This document shows, in pieces, positions 37,733 to 47,026 of a stretch of 64,000 nt of DNA (its first letter is position 1; every line of letters starts with the position of its first letter). This DNA comes from Pseudomonadales bacterium. Lineage in GTDB: Bacteria > Pseudomonadota > Gammaproteobacteria > Pseudomonadales > Azotimanducaceae. A program made the translations under genes and the position numbers. The notes under the pieces are model-generated. The model ran no database searches, was not told the origin of the DNA, and worked only from the letters and a program-made list of their open reading frames with translations. The stretch covers positions 17,895 through 81,894 of the forward strand of contig JAHRVQ010000021.1 in the NCBI GenBank assembly GCA_019090615.1. The letters run 5' to 3'.

Positions 37733-40033
37733 TTAATCCAGAAAGGCACTTACTGTCACCCCATAGGTTCTACCAATGGCCAAAAAGGTACTGACGGTAT
37801 CACCTTGAACCGGCGTATTAAAACCGACATTTGAACGCACCGTATTACCCAGGTTTCTACCCCAAAGCATCGCGCTATATTTACCCGATGGAGACGTGAA
37901 ACCTACTTGAGCATTCCACTTATTATAAGCGCCGCGAATTTTCTCTTCGATCAGATCAGAACCGGTATTGGTTTCACCCACATGCGACCAGTTGATATTT
38001 AGCGCATAAGTCCAGGCACTACCAGGGAGATTATCTTCAACAAACAATGCTCCACTACCTTGCCATAATGGCGCCAGGTTCAATCGTCTACCAGCCAGAT
38101 CATTCGTTTCATCAGCGAGCGCGGGCTTATCATCGCCATATCGCGCATCCGCATAGGTCACCCCAAAAGTTAGCGTCATGATTTCTGATAAGGCAAAAAC
38201 GCTCTCAAGCTCAATACCCTTACTAATCACTTTATCGGTATTGGTAATAATGAAACCGTCACCGGTAAAGGTGTTTAACTGAAATGACTCGAAACGTGTA
38301 TAAAACAGTGCTGAATTTAACGTTAAACGATAATCAAATAAATTACTTTTTAGACCAAGTTCAAAACCCGTAGAAACTTCTGGATCAAATGTTTCTTCTT
38401 CTAAGTCAGCAGCCTGCTGGTCCAAATTAATACCACCTGATTTATACCCGCGAGAAACACCAAAGTAGGTATTAACATCCTCGAATAATTGATAAGCAAC
38501 CTTTACAGTACCAGTAAACTCATCATCCTCAATGGTGACGTCAAAGCTATTGTTGTTACACCAGCTTCCGGGGCTAGGCCTAACGGCACAAAAAGGGTCA
38601 TTAATAGCAGTCCCAGGTGCTGCACCATTGATGATGCCGCCGCCTTCCTTTTTCTCATGGGAAAACCTGACGCCTAGAGTAAATGCCAATTTATCCGTCG
38701 TATGCCAGACATCATGGGTAAACAACGACCAACCGGTGGTTTCAGTCTCATAGACACCATCATATCCCTGGTTCCTTTCATTCCCGTCTAATTCGCGCCG
38801 ACCAGAAGGGTTACCTTCCCAGGTGCTAGCAGGAGCCGCACCTCGATTCAATGTAGCAATATACGCGGGACCTGCGCTGGCAAAAGTAATCACCTCGTCT
38901 GAGTATAAGTCTTCAGAGTAAATATAAGCCCCAACAAAGAAATCAAACTTGTCTGCGGTAGCAATAAAATGAAACTCCTGACTAAAATTGTCAAAGGTAT
39001 TTACTGTATCAAGCGTACCTAGAATATCAGCGGATGAAAAATCCGGGTCAGTTGAACGATGCACTCTGAACTCTCGATAACCTGTTAGAGATTTCAAGGT
39101 GATATTTTCACTAAAATCCCAGCTCAGATCGAGCGAAACGCCCTGATCTTCAGTTCTTTCAAAAGGTTCATAATTTACCCCTGCTTTTGGCGTTGAATCC
39201 TTATTCAGTAAATTCGAATTGCCACCCAGCCCTTGAACTAGCGGACTTCTCGAACCAAAGAATATATAGGACGCAACACAACAGGTCTCGTCTTTTTCAG
39301 TATAATCAACGATCAAACGGGCCTCAATTTCATCGGTAGGCACCCAAAGCACCTGCCCTTTAAGGCTATAACGATCTCTGTCCTGATACACGTCATTAGT
39401 ATTGATATCCTCGACAAAGCCATCACGTTCATTCCAGCTATAGGAAAGTCGAAAGGCTAATTCTTCGGACACAAAAGTATTCACAAAACCTTTGATATTT
39501 TTCGAATCATAATTACCCGCTGCAAAACTAACGCTGGAGTTATTTTCGAATTGCGGTTTATTGGTGATTACATTTACCGCGCCGGCAACCGTATTTTTAC
39601 CAAACAATGTGCCCTGTGGCCCTCGCAGAATTTCTATCCGCTCGATATCACCAAGATCAGAAAAAGCCTGACCAGCTCGACTTCGATAAATACCATCAAT
39701 AAAAGTGCCAACGGCAGCTTCAAGGCCCGGGTTACTACCGGCTGTACCAACACCACGAATCCTGATTGAACCACCTTGCGCAGAATTACTAGACTGTTGG
39801 ATGGCGATACTTGGCGACACCTCCATCAAACCATGAAAATCCTGCACGCCACGTTTAGCAAGGTCACGACCAGTAAATGCGCTCACTGCAATTGGCACTT
39901 CCTGAATAGACTCTTCTCGCTTAGTGGCGGTAACGACCACCTCTTCCATTGTTCTCGAGCCTTTATCTGACGCGAGCGCTAGATTGAACGGCAGGGCTAA
40001 AGTTAGCCCCACCAGTGTTACTATCTTTCTCAT
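37733..40033 (-). CDS. TonB-dependent outer-membrane receptor 3
   Basis: 766 residues. Signal peptide (IVTLVGLTLALPFNLALA), TonB-box-like MEEVVVTATKR, plug (SIAIQQSSNSAQGGSIRIRG, EILRGPQGTLFGKNTVAGAV) and barrel ending in VSAFLD. It is a close paralogue of receptor 4 (44090-46399) along the whole length, including a shared DETCCVAS/DEACCVAS cysteine pair in an early barrel loop, which may form a disulfide. The ligand is unknown. Confidence 0.94.
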   Translation of the reverse strand: MRKIVTLVGLTLALPFNLALASDKGSRTMEEVVVTATKREESIQEVPIAVSAFTGRDLAKRGVQDFHGLMEVSPSIAIQQSSNSAQGGSIRIRGVGTAGSNPGLEAAVGTFIDGIYRSRAGQAFSDLGDIERIEILRGPQGTLFGKNTVAGAVNVITNKPQFENNSSVSFAAGNYDSKNIKGFVNTFVSEELAFRLSYSWNERDGFVEDINTNDVYQDRDRYSLKGQVLWVPTDEIEARLIVDYTEKDETCCVASYIFFGSRSPLVQGLGGNSNLLNKDSTPKAGVNYEPFERTEDQGVSLDLSWDFSENITLKSLTGYREFRVHRSTDPDFSSADILGTLDTVNTFDNFSQEFHFIATADKFDFFVGAYIYSEDLYSDEVITFASAGPAYIATLNRGAAPASTWEGNPSGRRELDGNERNQGYDGVYETETTGWSLFTHDVWHTTDKLAFTLGVRFSHEKKEGGGIINGAAPGTAINDPFCAVRPSPGSWCNNNSFDVTIEDDEFTGTVKVAYQLFEDVNTYFGVSRGYKSGGINLDQQAADLEEETFDPEVSTGFELGLKSNLFDYRLTLNSALFYTRFESFQLNTFTGDGFIITNTDKVISKGIELESVFALSEIMTLTFGVTYADARYGDDKPALADETNDLAGRRLNLAPLWQGSGALFVEDNLPGSAWTYALNINWSHVGETNTGSDLIEEKIRGAYNKWNAQVGFTSPSGKYSAMLWGRNLGNTVRSNVGFNTPVQGDTVSTFLAIGRTYGVTVSAFLD

Positions 40034-40500
40034 GTATTTCCCCTAATTAACGTTAAATATTATTATCTGTATCTTTCCTGTCTAACTAAGGGAAACGCTT
40101 ATTCAGAATTTTTATAGTTTTCGCCGAACGGTAATGCTTGAATTTCCTGCAATCAATGCGGAAAATTGTTCCTTAGTATCAAACAACAATTCCCACCAGG
40201 ATCTCAAAATAGTATCCGTAACACTCAACCCCTAACAAACAACATTAGCTACATATTTCTTATCGCTTGTTTCAGTCTATGATGGCCAACTGGTACTTTC
40301 AATGGAGTCGCAACAGAAAATTCACTCTTGATCTAAGGCCATTCACAAAGATTATATAAATTGCTGCCACTGCATCATCTTTGATATAGCTTAAGCCAAT
40401 AACCATAGAGAAATTTGCCTTCCACTTACAATCGCACCCAATAATTATATAAACTACCCAATACTGCCGAGAGGCGCATGAGTTCAGGACAAAAATTAAC
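40034..40500. other. Intergenic region without a recognisable gene
   Basis: 467 bp between the divergent receptor 3 and GST genes. It is AT-rich and presumably holds both promoters. The short frames present have no Shine-Dalgarno and no recognisable fold. Confidence 0.6.
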
Positions 40501-41127
40501 ATGCTCGAAATATATTGTTGGACCACGCCTAATGGCTATAAACCACTGATGTTCGCCGAAGAAGCAGGTATTGAATACCGCACTATCGGGGTAAATATCT
40601 CTACCGGTGCACAGCATGAACCAGAATACCTAAAAATTTCCCCCAACAATCGCATACCGGCCTTGATTGATCACCTGCCCAGCGATGGCGGCGATCCAGT
40701 CAGCCTATTTGAGTCCGGCGCTATGTTGCAGTATCTTGGAGCTAAAACCGGCAAACTTTACGCAGAAAGACAACGCCAACGCGGCGCAATAGACCAATGG
40801 TTACACTGGCAAATTGGCGGCTTTGGGCCAATGATTGGACAATATATGCATTTCCTTCGATCCAACGAAGACTCCCAGTACGCGCTGCAACGATACCACC
40901 AGGAAGGCCAACGACTATATCGTGTACTGGATCAACAACTAAAGGGGCGCGAATTTATTTGCGGCGAGCAATACACAATAGCTGATATTGCTATCTATCC
41001 CTGGATTGTATACTCGGCAGCAGAATTTCAGGATTACGAAAATGTTACGCGTTATCAAAACACCATTGCTCAACGCCCCGCAACCCAGCGGGCCTATGAA
41101 AAAGGCGCACTTCTGCGCAAACAATAA
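40501..41127 (+). CDS. Glutathione S-transferase (YfcG/Nu-like)
   Basis: 208 residues. The thioredoxin-like N-domain opens LEIYCWTTPNGYKPLMFAEEAG and has ISPNNRIPALIDH and SLFESGAMLQYLG for glutathione binding. The C-terminal helical domain has QWLHWQIGGFGPMIGQ. The pattern TTPNGYK matches the disulfide-reducing YfcG/Nu-class GSTs. A role in detoxification or glutathione-dependent catabolism is possible. Confidence 0.92.
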   Translation: MLEIYCWTTPNGYKPLMFAEEAGIEYRTIGVNISTGAQHEPEYLKISPNNRIPALIDHLPSDGGDPVSLFESGAMLQYLGAKTGKLYAERQRQRGAIDQWLHWQIGGFGPMIGQYMHFLRSNEDSQYALQRYHQEGQRLYRVLDQQLKGREFICGEQYTIADIAIYPWIVYSAAEFQDYENVTRYQNTIAQRPATQRAYEKGALLRKQ

Positions 41128-41257
41128 CTACCAGACAAGAATTACCAGGCAAGAATTACCAGCTAATAGTTACCAAACTATTTGGCCATCTGCCCTGATA
41201 ACCACATGCCAGGGGTTTATCAGGGCGCCTCCAACTAAAACCCATTAATCAAGCCCT

Positions 41258-41740
41258 TTATGGATAACCCCAGCAAACATAACACGCGATAAAATAGATT
41301 AAACTTGAACCCAGACAAGCCACAACCCGAACATGATTCCAGCCCGTCCACTTGACCTGATATGCCTGCCACACCTCACAGGCATTATCAGCCTCTGGAT
41401 CCAGCCGCGCCAGTCTATTATTTAACGGGACATTAGCGACAGCCATCACCAACAGTGAACCCATCAGATACACCATACTGCCAGCAATAAAAATCGCAGC
41501 TACAACAACCGGCAAATAAATAAACGCATAGATTGCAAAACCCAGAAAAACTACCGGCAGCCCAAAAAATAGTAGCGAAAAGGACCAGCAAAATACGTCG
41601 ATATTTACCTGTTGCATGGCCTTGATGCCCTCGCTAGATTCGATATTCGACAAGGCAGTCATAACAAACGAAGAAAAAGCGTAAAACACCCCGCCCATAA
41701 GGGTTGCAGCAAAAGCTAGCAGCATACTAACAACTAACAT
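41258..41740 (-). CDS. DUF1772 / anthrone-oxygenase-like membrane protein
   Basis: 160 residues from the ATG at 41740, giving four membrane segments (MLVVSMLLAFAATLMGGVFYAFSSFVM at the start, then three more) and the expected family length. The frame is open upstream to 41998, but the extra 86 residues are antisense to a TetR-like remnant and look non-coding. Conserved features are YAFSSFVM and NVPLNNRLA. The family contains proteins called anthrone oxygenases, though enzyme function in bacteria is unclear. Confidence 0.78.
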   Translation of the reverse strand: MLVVSMLLAFAATLMGGVFYAFSSFVMTALSNIESSEGIKAMQQVNIDVFCWSFSLLFFGLPVVFLGFAIYAFIYLPVVVAAIFIAGSMVYLMGSLLVMAVANVPLNNRLARLDPEADNACEVWQAYQVKWTGWNHVRVVACLGSSLIYFIACYVCWGYP

Positions 41741-41826
41741 CCAGCTAACATGGCCAACCGCAGCGCCATTTGCACCTACAACAAGGATTTTGAGCGAAGA
41801 GGACACACCTGACTTGAGCACTTTTT

Positions 41827-42099
41827 TTGCTGAGGGAAACAGATGCTGCGGCCGCGATTGCCTGGAAAAACCGGATGACGGCAATGCGTGACGGCTGTCG
41901 CGCAACCATTGACATGTTGCACGTAGAAAACACCCTTGCAGACCAATGGACACGCGACACTGCCACCGATACGTTGTGGACTTTATTGTCCATTTCAAAC
42001 TGGGAAAGCTTTACTATTGAATGCGGCTGGTCAAACCAGCAATATATAGAAAATATCAAATCAATAGCAGAGCGAACATTGCTAAAAAATCAGCGCTAA
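41827..42099 (+). pseudogene. C-terminal remnant of a TetR-family regulator
   Basis: The 90-residue frame starts only with TTG after an in-frame stop at 41815. Its end (DTLWTLLSISNWESFTIECGWSNQQYIENI) and middle (RATIDMLHVENTLADQWT) match the ligand-domain tail of TetR/AcrR proteins. No helix-turn-helix domain is found upstream in any frame; that DNA is occupied by the DUF1772 gene on the other strand. It looks like a 5'-truncated gene. Confidence 0.65.
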
Positions 42100-42125
42100 A
42101 CTGAATATTTAGCGCTGATTTTTTT
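42084..42125. terminator. Strong bidirectional terminator
   Basis: AATCAGCGCTAAA, CTGAATA loop, TTTAGCGCTGATT, with an A tract on the left and seven T on the right. It lies at the end of the TetR remnant and 59 bp past the amidohydrolase stop on the minus strand. Confidence 0.92.
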
Positions 42126-42183
42126 AACACACTAACAACTTAGGGGCCTAACGATATTTAGCAACCCCAGCTGCACAGCACGC

Positions 42184-43884
42184 CTAAATTGCCTGTTGCT
42201 GACCACGAACCAGCTTACCAGGCAGCGCCCCAGTCGCTTCACCGTTTTCATAAATCATCTCGCCAGCAACAAAGGTTGCCAAAATACCGGCAGCATTTTG
42301 TAAAAAGCGTTTGCCACCAGCCGGCAGATCATGAACGATATGCGGTGTCATCAGGTTAAGGTTTTCAAAATCAATGATATTAATATCCGCCTTCATACCA
42401 ACTGCTAGCAAACCACGGTCATTTAACGAATATAACTCCGCAGGCTGTCTGGTTAAAATGTGAATGCCCTGCTCAATGCCAAATGCCTGTTGTTTTCTAA
42501 CCCAGTTAATCAACAGATAAATATTGGCACTGGTATCACAGATGGAACCAACATGCGCGCCACCGTCGCCCAGCGCCACCACGGTATTAGGGTGTTGGAT
42601 CAGCTCAGAGATATTGTCGGAGAAATTAGCCACCGGAATATACACCAGACTATTGCCGTTGTTAGTCAGAAAATAATCATATAACCAGGCCTCAGCATCG
42701 GTACCTGCCTGTTGCGCCATATAACCGATCGAGTCAGTTTCATTTGGCAGATAGTTGATAGGTTCTTCCATGGCATACATTTTGTTAAACCGTTCACCAA
42801 TGATCTGCACAAATATATGCGGATCGTCATTTTTTTCGCTGAGGATTTGTGTCCGCAGCGCAGGGTCTTTAAGGCGTTCAATTTTTTCATCCCAGGCAAG
42901 GTTCTCTAATGCTTTAAATGATGGCCGATCATAAAACGGACTCATTGAGGCACAATGACCCATCATAATACCCACAGGCCGCGCAATGACCTGGCCGCGA
43001 ATATCCAGCCCATCAGCCTGGGCGGCTTCGATACGGTCTAGATGTTGCCGCCAAAGATCAGGCGTCGCATCAATATCTAACAACGTGAATGTGCCTTTGG
43101 CACCGGTTTTTGCCGCTGTATCGCGCAAGATACTGAATTCATCATCAGCATCATTCCAGTCAGCAATTAATTGAAAGACATGGCCCTGGTCACCTGACAA
43201 CTCTTCACCCAACTGTTTAAGCTCTGTACTGACAGCCTGAAAAGTAGGTCCAAAATCACCGGTACTGCTTCGATGAACCAGGGTTCTGGAGGTCGAAAAA
43301 CCCACTGCACCGGCAGCGACACTATCTGCCAGTAACTCACGCATCTGTTTTATATCGTCATCGGTTGCTGTTTCACGATTAACACCACGTTCACCCATCA
43401 CATAAACCCGCAGCGGGCCATGAGGCACCAGCGCCGCAACATCAATATCACGTGCCTTTGAATCAACAAAATCCAGGTAATCTGCAAAACTCTCCCACTC
43501 CCAGGGCAAGCCCTCATTGAGCGCAGTTTCGGGGATTTCTTCAACCCCCTCCATCAATTGAATCAGCACATTACGGTCAGCGGGTTTGCATGGCGCAAAA
43601 CCAACCCCGCAATTGCCCATAACCACCGTGGTAGTACCAAGGCTTGAAGACGGATTTAAGTGCTCATCCCAGGTTGCCTGGCCGTCATAGTGGGTATGTA
43701 CATCGACAAAACCTGGCGTTACCAGCATATTACTGGCATCAACAATTTTGTCTGCGCCAGCATCCAGATTAGGCGCGATACAGGCGATTTTACCGTCCTT
43801 TACTGCGATATCCTGCTGACTAGAAGGACCCCCGCTACCATCAACCAGGGTGCCGTTGCGAATAATTAGATCGTAATGTGTCAT
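42184..43884 (-). CDS. Amidohydrolase-family protein (N-acyl-D-amino-acid deacylase-like)
   Basis: 566 residues. It has the metal-site strand VTPGFVDVHTHYDG, then GTTTVVMGNCGVGFAPCKP, typical of the D-aminoacylase branch, and a late ALGDGGAHVGSICD with the catalytic Asp. The C-terminus returns to the small beta-sandwich (DINIIDFENL). These enzymes are zinc hydrolases acting on N-acyl or cyclic amide bonds; the substrate is unknown. It is monocistronic with a strong terminator. Confidence 0.92.
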   Translation of the reverse strand: MTHYDLIIRNGTLVDGSGGPSSQQDIAVKDGKIACIAPNLDAGADKIVDASNMLVTPGFVDVHTHYDGQATWDEHLNPSSSLGTTTVVMGNCGVGFAPCKPADRNVLIQLMEGVEEIPETALNEGLPWEWESFADYLDFVDSKARDIDVAALVPHGPLRVYVMGERGVNRETATDDDIKQMRELLADSVAAGAVGFSTSRTLVHRSSTGDFGPTFQAVSTELKQLGEELSGDQGHVFQLIADWNDADDEFSILRDTAAKTGAKGTFTLLDIDATPDLWRQHLDRIEAAQADGLDIRGQVIARPVGIMMGHCASMSPFYDRPSFKALENLAWDEKIERLKDPALRTQILSEKNDDPHIFVQIIGERFNKMYAMEEPINYLPNETDSIGYMAQQAGTDAEAWLYDYFLTNNGNSLVYIPVANFSDNISELIQHPNTVVALGDGGAHVGSICDTSANIYLLINWVRKQQAFGIEQGIHILTRQPAELYSLNDRGLLAVGMKADINIIDFENLNLMTPHIVHDLPAGGKRFLQNAAGILATFVAGEMIYENGEATGALPGKLVRGQQQAI

Positions 43885-44035
43885 GGGATTGCCTCAGATC
43901 GGGTAAATTTTGATCAATATATAAAAATATACCCCTAAGGTATCACTTAAATCGGCGGGGATACAGCGAATGACTTTAGGCACCCTGGCAACACCCAGCG
44001 CCAGAGATGATATATATTAGTCAGCAACTCACTGG

Positions 44036-44062
44036 CAAACCAACCCGGTTTTAGCGGGCTGG
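44036..44062 (-). terminator. Possible terminator of receptor 4
   Basis: CCAACCCG (44040-44047) and CGGGCTGG (44055-44062) form an 8-bp stem on the minus strand with one G-U pair, followed by TTTG. The T tract is weak. Confidence 0.45.
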
Positions 44063-44089
44063 CTTCCAGAAAACCGTAGCCTGTCGAAT

Positions 44090-46399
44090 CTAGTCGAGAT
44101 AAGCGCTAAAGGTCACCCCGTAGGTCCGGCCAATGGTAAGGAACGTGCTAAAACTACCACTTTGCAGCGGTGTCGCAAAAACGATATTATTTCTCGACGT
44201 ATTACCCAGATTACGCCCCCATAAGTTAGCCGTATACCTGCCAGACGGCGACGTCACACCCAGCAGGGCATTCCATTTGTTGTATGCACCACGCACTTTT
44301 TCTGGCGCAAGATTAGACCCCGTGTTCACCTCACCTACATGGGACCAGTTAACATTGGCAGCGTAAGTCCAATCCGTACCTGGCAAATTGTCCTCGACAA
44401 ATAACGCTGCACTACTCTGCCATAGCGGCGACAAATTAAGCCTTTTACCCGCAACATCACTGGTGGCGTCAGCAAGGATTTCGCCCTTATCCACATATCG
44501 CGCATCGGCATAGGTCACGCCAAAAGTTAGACTGACCGAGTCTGATACCGCATATACACTTTCTAACTCCAACCCCTGTGAAACAGCGCCTTTGACATTG
44601 GTTATAAAAAAACCAAAACCATCAAATGCATTTAACTGAAAATCTCTAAATTCAGTATAAAATAAGGCCGTATTTAATCTCAAACTACCGTCTAACAAGG
44701 TGCTCTTTACGCCCAACTCCCAACTGGTGGAAAACTCCGGATCAAAAGTTACACCATCAACCTTCAACGCCTCCTGGTCGAGGTTAAACCCACCCGCCTT
44801 ATAGCCTCTGGAAAGGCCAAAATAGGTATTTATATCATCACCAAATTGATACGCGGCCTTTATGGTGCCGGTATATTCTTCCTCGGTAATATCGTCTTTA
44901 AAACTCGGATTATTACAAAACGTTGACGGCACAGGAACAATACCGCAAAAAGGATCGTTGACTGGCGCCGCGCCAACAGCGGCACCATTGATAATACCCT
45001 GGCCTTGTTTTTCTTCATGAGAAAAACGCACCCCCAGGGTAAATTCCAACCGGTCAGTTGCATGCCAGGTATTATTGGTAAACACCGACCAGCCGTCAGT
45101 CTTTGAATTAAAATCAGAATCAAAACCCTGATTTAACACATGGCCTGGCACTTCCTGCCGATTAGATGGGTTACCCTCATAAATAGCTGCCGGCACGTCT
45201 AATCCTGACAACGCCAATAAGGCCGACAGATAGGCAGGCCCATCCGTTGAAAAAACAACGATTTCATCAGAAAACATATCCTCGGTGTAAAAATAGGTAC
45301 CAACGAACCAGTCAAGTTTGCCAGTAGAACCAATCAAATGAAATTCCTGACTGAAATTTTCAAAGGTATTGGTGGTATCGAGGGTGGATAATATATCAGC
45401 GCTGGAAACATCCGGATCGACACCCCGCCGCATATCGTATTCGCGATAACCCGTTAACGACCTGAAACTAACATTATCACTAATATCCCAGCTCACATCC
45501 AAAGAGATACCCTGATCCTGAATGTCAGTAAACGGCGGAAAATTCAGCCCTACCTGCGGGTCTGAATCATTTTCGAATAAATCCGTATTACCCCCCAGCG
45601 GCACTGCAAGCAACCCTGTTACAGCGCCTATCTGGGTAAAGGATGCCACGCAACAAGCTTCGTCTTTATCGGTATAATCAACAATAAGCCGGGCCTCTAC
45701 TTTATCCGTAGGCACCCATAATACCTGAGCCTTAATCGAATATCGGTTCCTGTCATTATAGGCATCACTGGTATTGGTATCTTCTTCAAAACCATCCCGC
45801 TCGTTCCAGCCAAATGACATCCTGAAGGCCCACTCATCGTCTATATGGGTATTAACAAAACCCTTTGAGACCCGCGAATCATAGTTACCCATACCCACGC
45901 TAAGCTGGGCATTTTTCTCAAATTGCGGTTTATTGGTGACCACACTAACCGCGCCCGCTACGGTATTTTTACCAAACAAGGTGCCCTGGGGGCCCCTGAG
46001 TATTTCGATTCGAGCCACGTCACCCAAATCGGAAAACGCCTGTCCCGCACGACTGCGATAGATGCCGTCAATAAAAGTGCCCACAGCCGCTTCAAGGCCA
46101 GGGTTACTGCCAGCGGTGCCGACCCCACGAATTCTAATTGAGCCACCTTGACCAGAATTACTCGACTGTTGGATCGCGATACTGGGGGATACTTCCATTA
46201 AACCATCAAACTCAATCACCCCTCTCTTTGCCAGCTCATCACCGGCAAAAGCACTGACAGCAATGGGTATATCCTGTACGTCTGCCTCTCTTTTAGTAGC
46301 AGTCACAATAACTTCTTCCATCCGCCTTTCATCTTCTGCCTGCACAGCGCCCACCGTGAAACACGAAAACAAACCGATAACCACAAATAATCTTTTCAT
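44090..46399 (-). CDS. TonB-dependent outer-membrane receptor 4
   Basis: 769 residues. Signal peptide (LFVVIGLFSCFTVGAVQA), TonB-box-like MEEVIVTATKR, plug with SIAIQQSSNSGQGGSIRIRG and EILRGPQGTLFGKNTVAGAV, and barrel ending in FSAYLD. It is highly similar to receptor 3 over the full length; differences concentrate in extracellular-loop regions, consistent with a duplicated receptor adapting to related ligands. Confidence 0.94.
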   Translation of the reverse strand: MKRLFVVIGLFSCFTVGAVQAEDERRMEEVIVTATKREADVQDIPIAVSAFAGDELAKRGVIEFDGLMEVSPSIAIQQSSNSGQGGSIRIRGVGTAGSNPGLEAAVGTFIDGIYRSRAGQAFSDLGDVARIEILRGPQGTLFGKNTVAGAVSVVTNKPQFEKNAQLSVGMGNYDSRVSKGFVNTHIDDEWAFRMSFGWNERDGFEEDTNTSDAYNDRNRYSIKAQVLWVPTDKVEARLIVDYTDKDEACCVASFTQIGAVTGLLAVPLGGNTDLFENDSDPQVGLNFPPFTDIQDQGISLDVSWDISDNVSFRSLTGYREYDMRRGVDPDVSSADILSTLDTTNTFENFSQEFHLIGSTGKLDWFVGTYFYTEDMFSDEIVVFSTDGPAYLSALLALSGLDVPAAIYEGNPSNRQEVPGHVLNQGFDSDFNSKTDGWSVFTNNTWHATDRLEFTLGVRFSHEEKQGQGIINGAAVGAAPVNDPFCGIVPVPSTFCNNPSFKDDITEEEYTGTIKAAYQFGDDINTYFGLSRGYKAGGFNLDQEALKVDGVTFDPEFSTSWELGVKSTLLDGSLRLNTALFYTEFRDFQLNAFDGFGFFITNVKGAVSQGLELESVYAVSDSVSLTFGVTYADARYVDKGEILADATSDVAGKRLNLSPLWQSSAALFVEDNLPGTDWTYAANVNWSHVGEVNTGSNLAPEKVRGAYNKWNALLGVTSPSGRYTANLWGRNLGNTSRNNIVFATPLQSGSFSTFLTIGRTYGVTFSAYLD

Positions 46400-46570
46400 A
46401 ACGAGGTATTCCCCTTATTAATTGATTTAGTTGCATCATTTTTTTGGTTCTAATCGCAAACTTTAATATCTTCAGGAGATCGACAGGATTTAATAAATTA
46501 CAGAGTCAATAACTATTTATAATGCTGATGACTATTAATCATTTTAACCCATCACTACGGAGCTTATGAT

Positions 46571-46753
46571 ATGACATTCATAATATCAATGCGTTATTTT
46601 GGCGCAAGCAATCTGCCACTACAAAAACAGAGGCAAGCACCTTCCAGGCAGGCCGGAGTATTAACTGCAATCAACCAGCATCTGTCACCCCGCCATGAAA
46701 AACCAGCAACAAAAAACCCACAATCGATTACCGCGAAAACCACGGTGAAATAG
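46571..46753 (+). CDS. Possible small hypothetical protein
   Basis: 60 residues. ATG preceded by CGGAG at 9 bp. It is basic and rich in Gln, Pro and Ala, with no recognised family. Composition does not prove coding. It lies in a 627-bp gap between receptor 4 and serA, where little else is visible. Confidence 0.3.
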   Translation: MTFIISMRYFGASNLPLQKQRQAPSRQAGVLTAINQHLSPRHEKPATKNPQSITAKTTVK

Positions 46754-46802
46754 CCAGGCACGGCAAAAAGCGCAAAATAATTACGCACTAAGGAAATTTA
46801 AA

Positions 46803-46901
46803 ATGTATACCCGCCTGAACGGCGAAAAAAGACGCAACCTTAAGATTGCCCTGGCCGCCAGAGAACTTGCGCTGGCCCAAGGTATAACTAGCGCCTTTTA
46901 A
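46803..46901 (+). CDS. Possible 32-residue small protein
   Basis: The frame MYTRLNGEKRRNLKIALAAR... ends at TAA 46899-46901. AAGGAA lies about 8 bp before the ATG, a credible ribosome site. It is a basic amphipathic helix (KIALAARELALAQ). No family is known to me. It is 50 bp downstream of the other small frame and may share a transcript. Confidence 0.4.
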   Translation: MYTRLNGEKRRNLKIALAARELALAQGITSAF

Positions 46902-47026
46902 AGACAGCCATCTAACGGCGCCCAGTCAGCATCAGCCATTCGGGACTGCCTGACGCCACCAGCACAACCAAACCAAAATCAACACCCCTTGCAGGCGCTA
47001 AAAGGGCAGGAGTAAAAGGATTGACC

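Noticed and set aside
41741..41998. N-terminal extension of the DUF1772 protein
   Set aside because: It lacks a membrane-protein pattern, is antisense to the TetR remnant and exceeds the family length.
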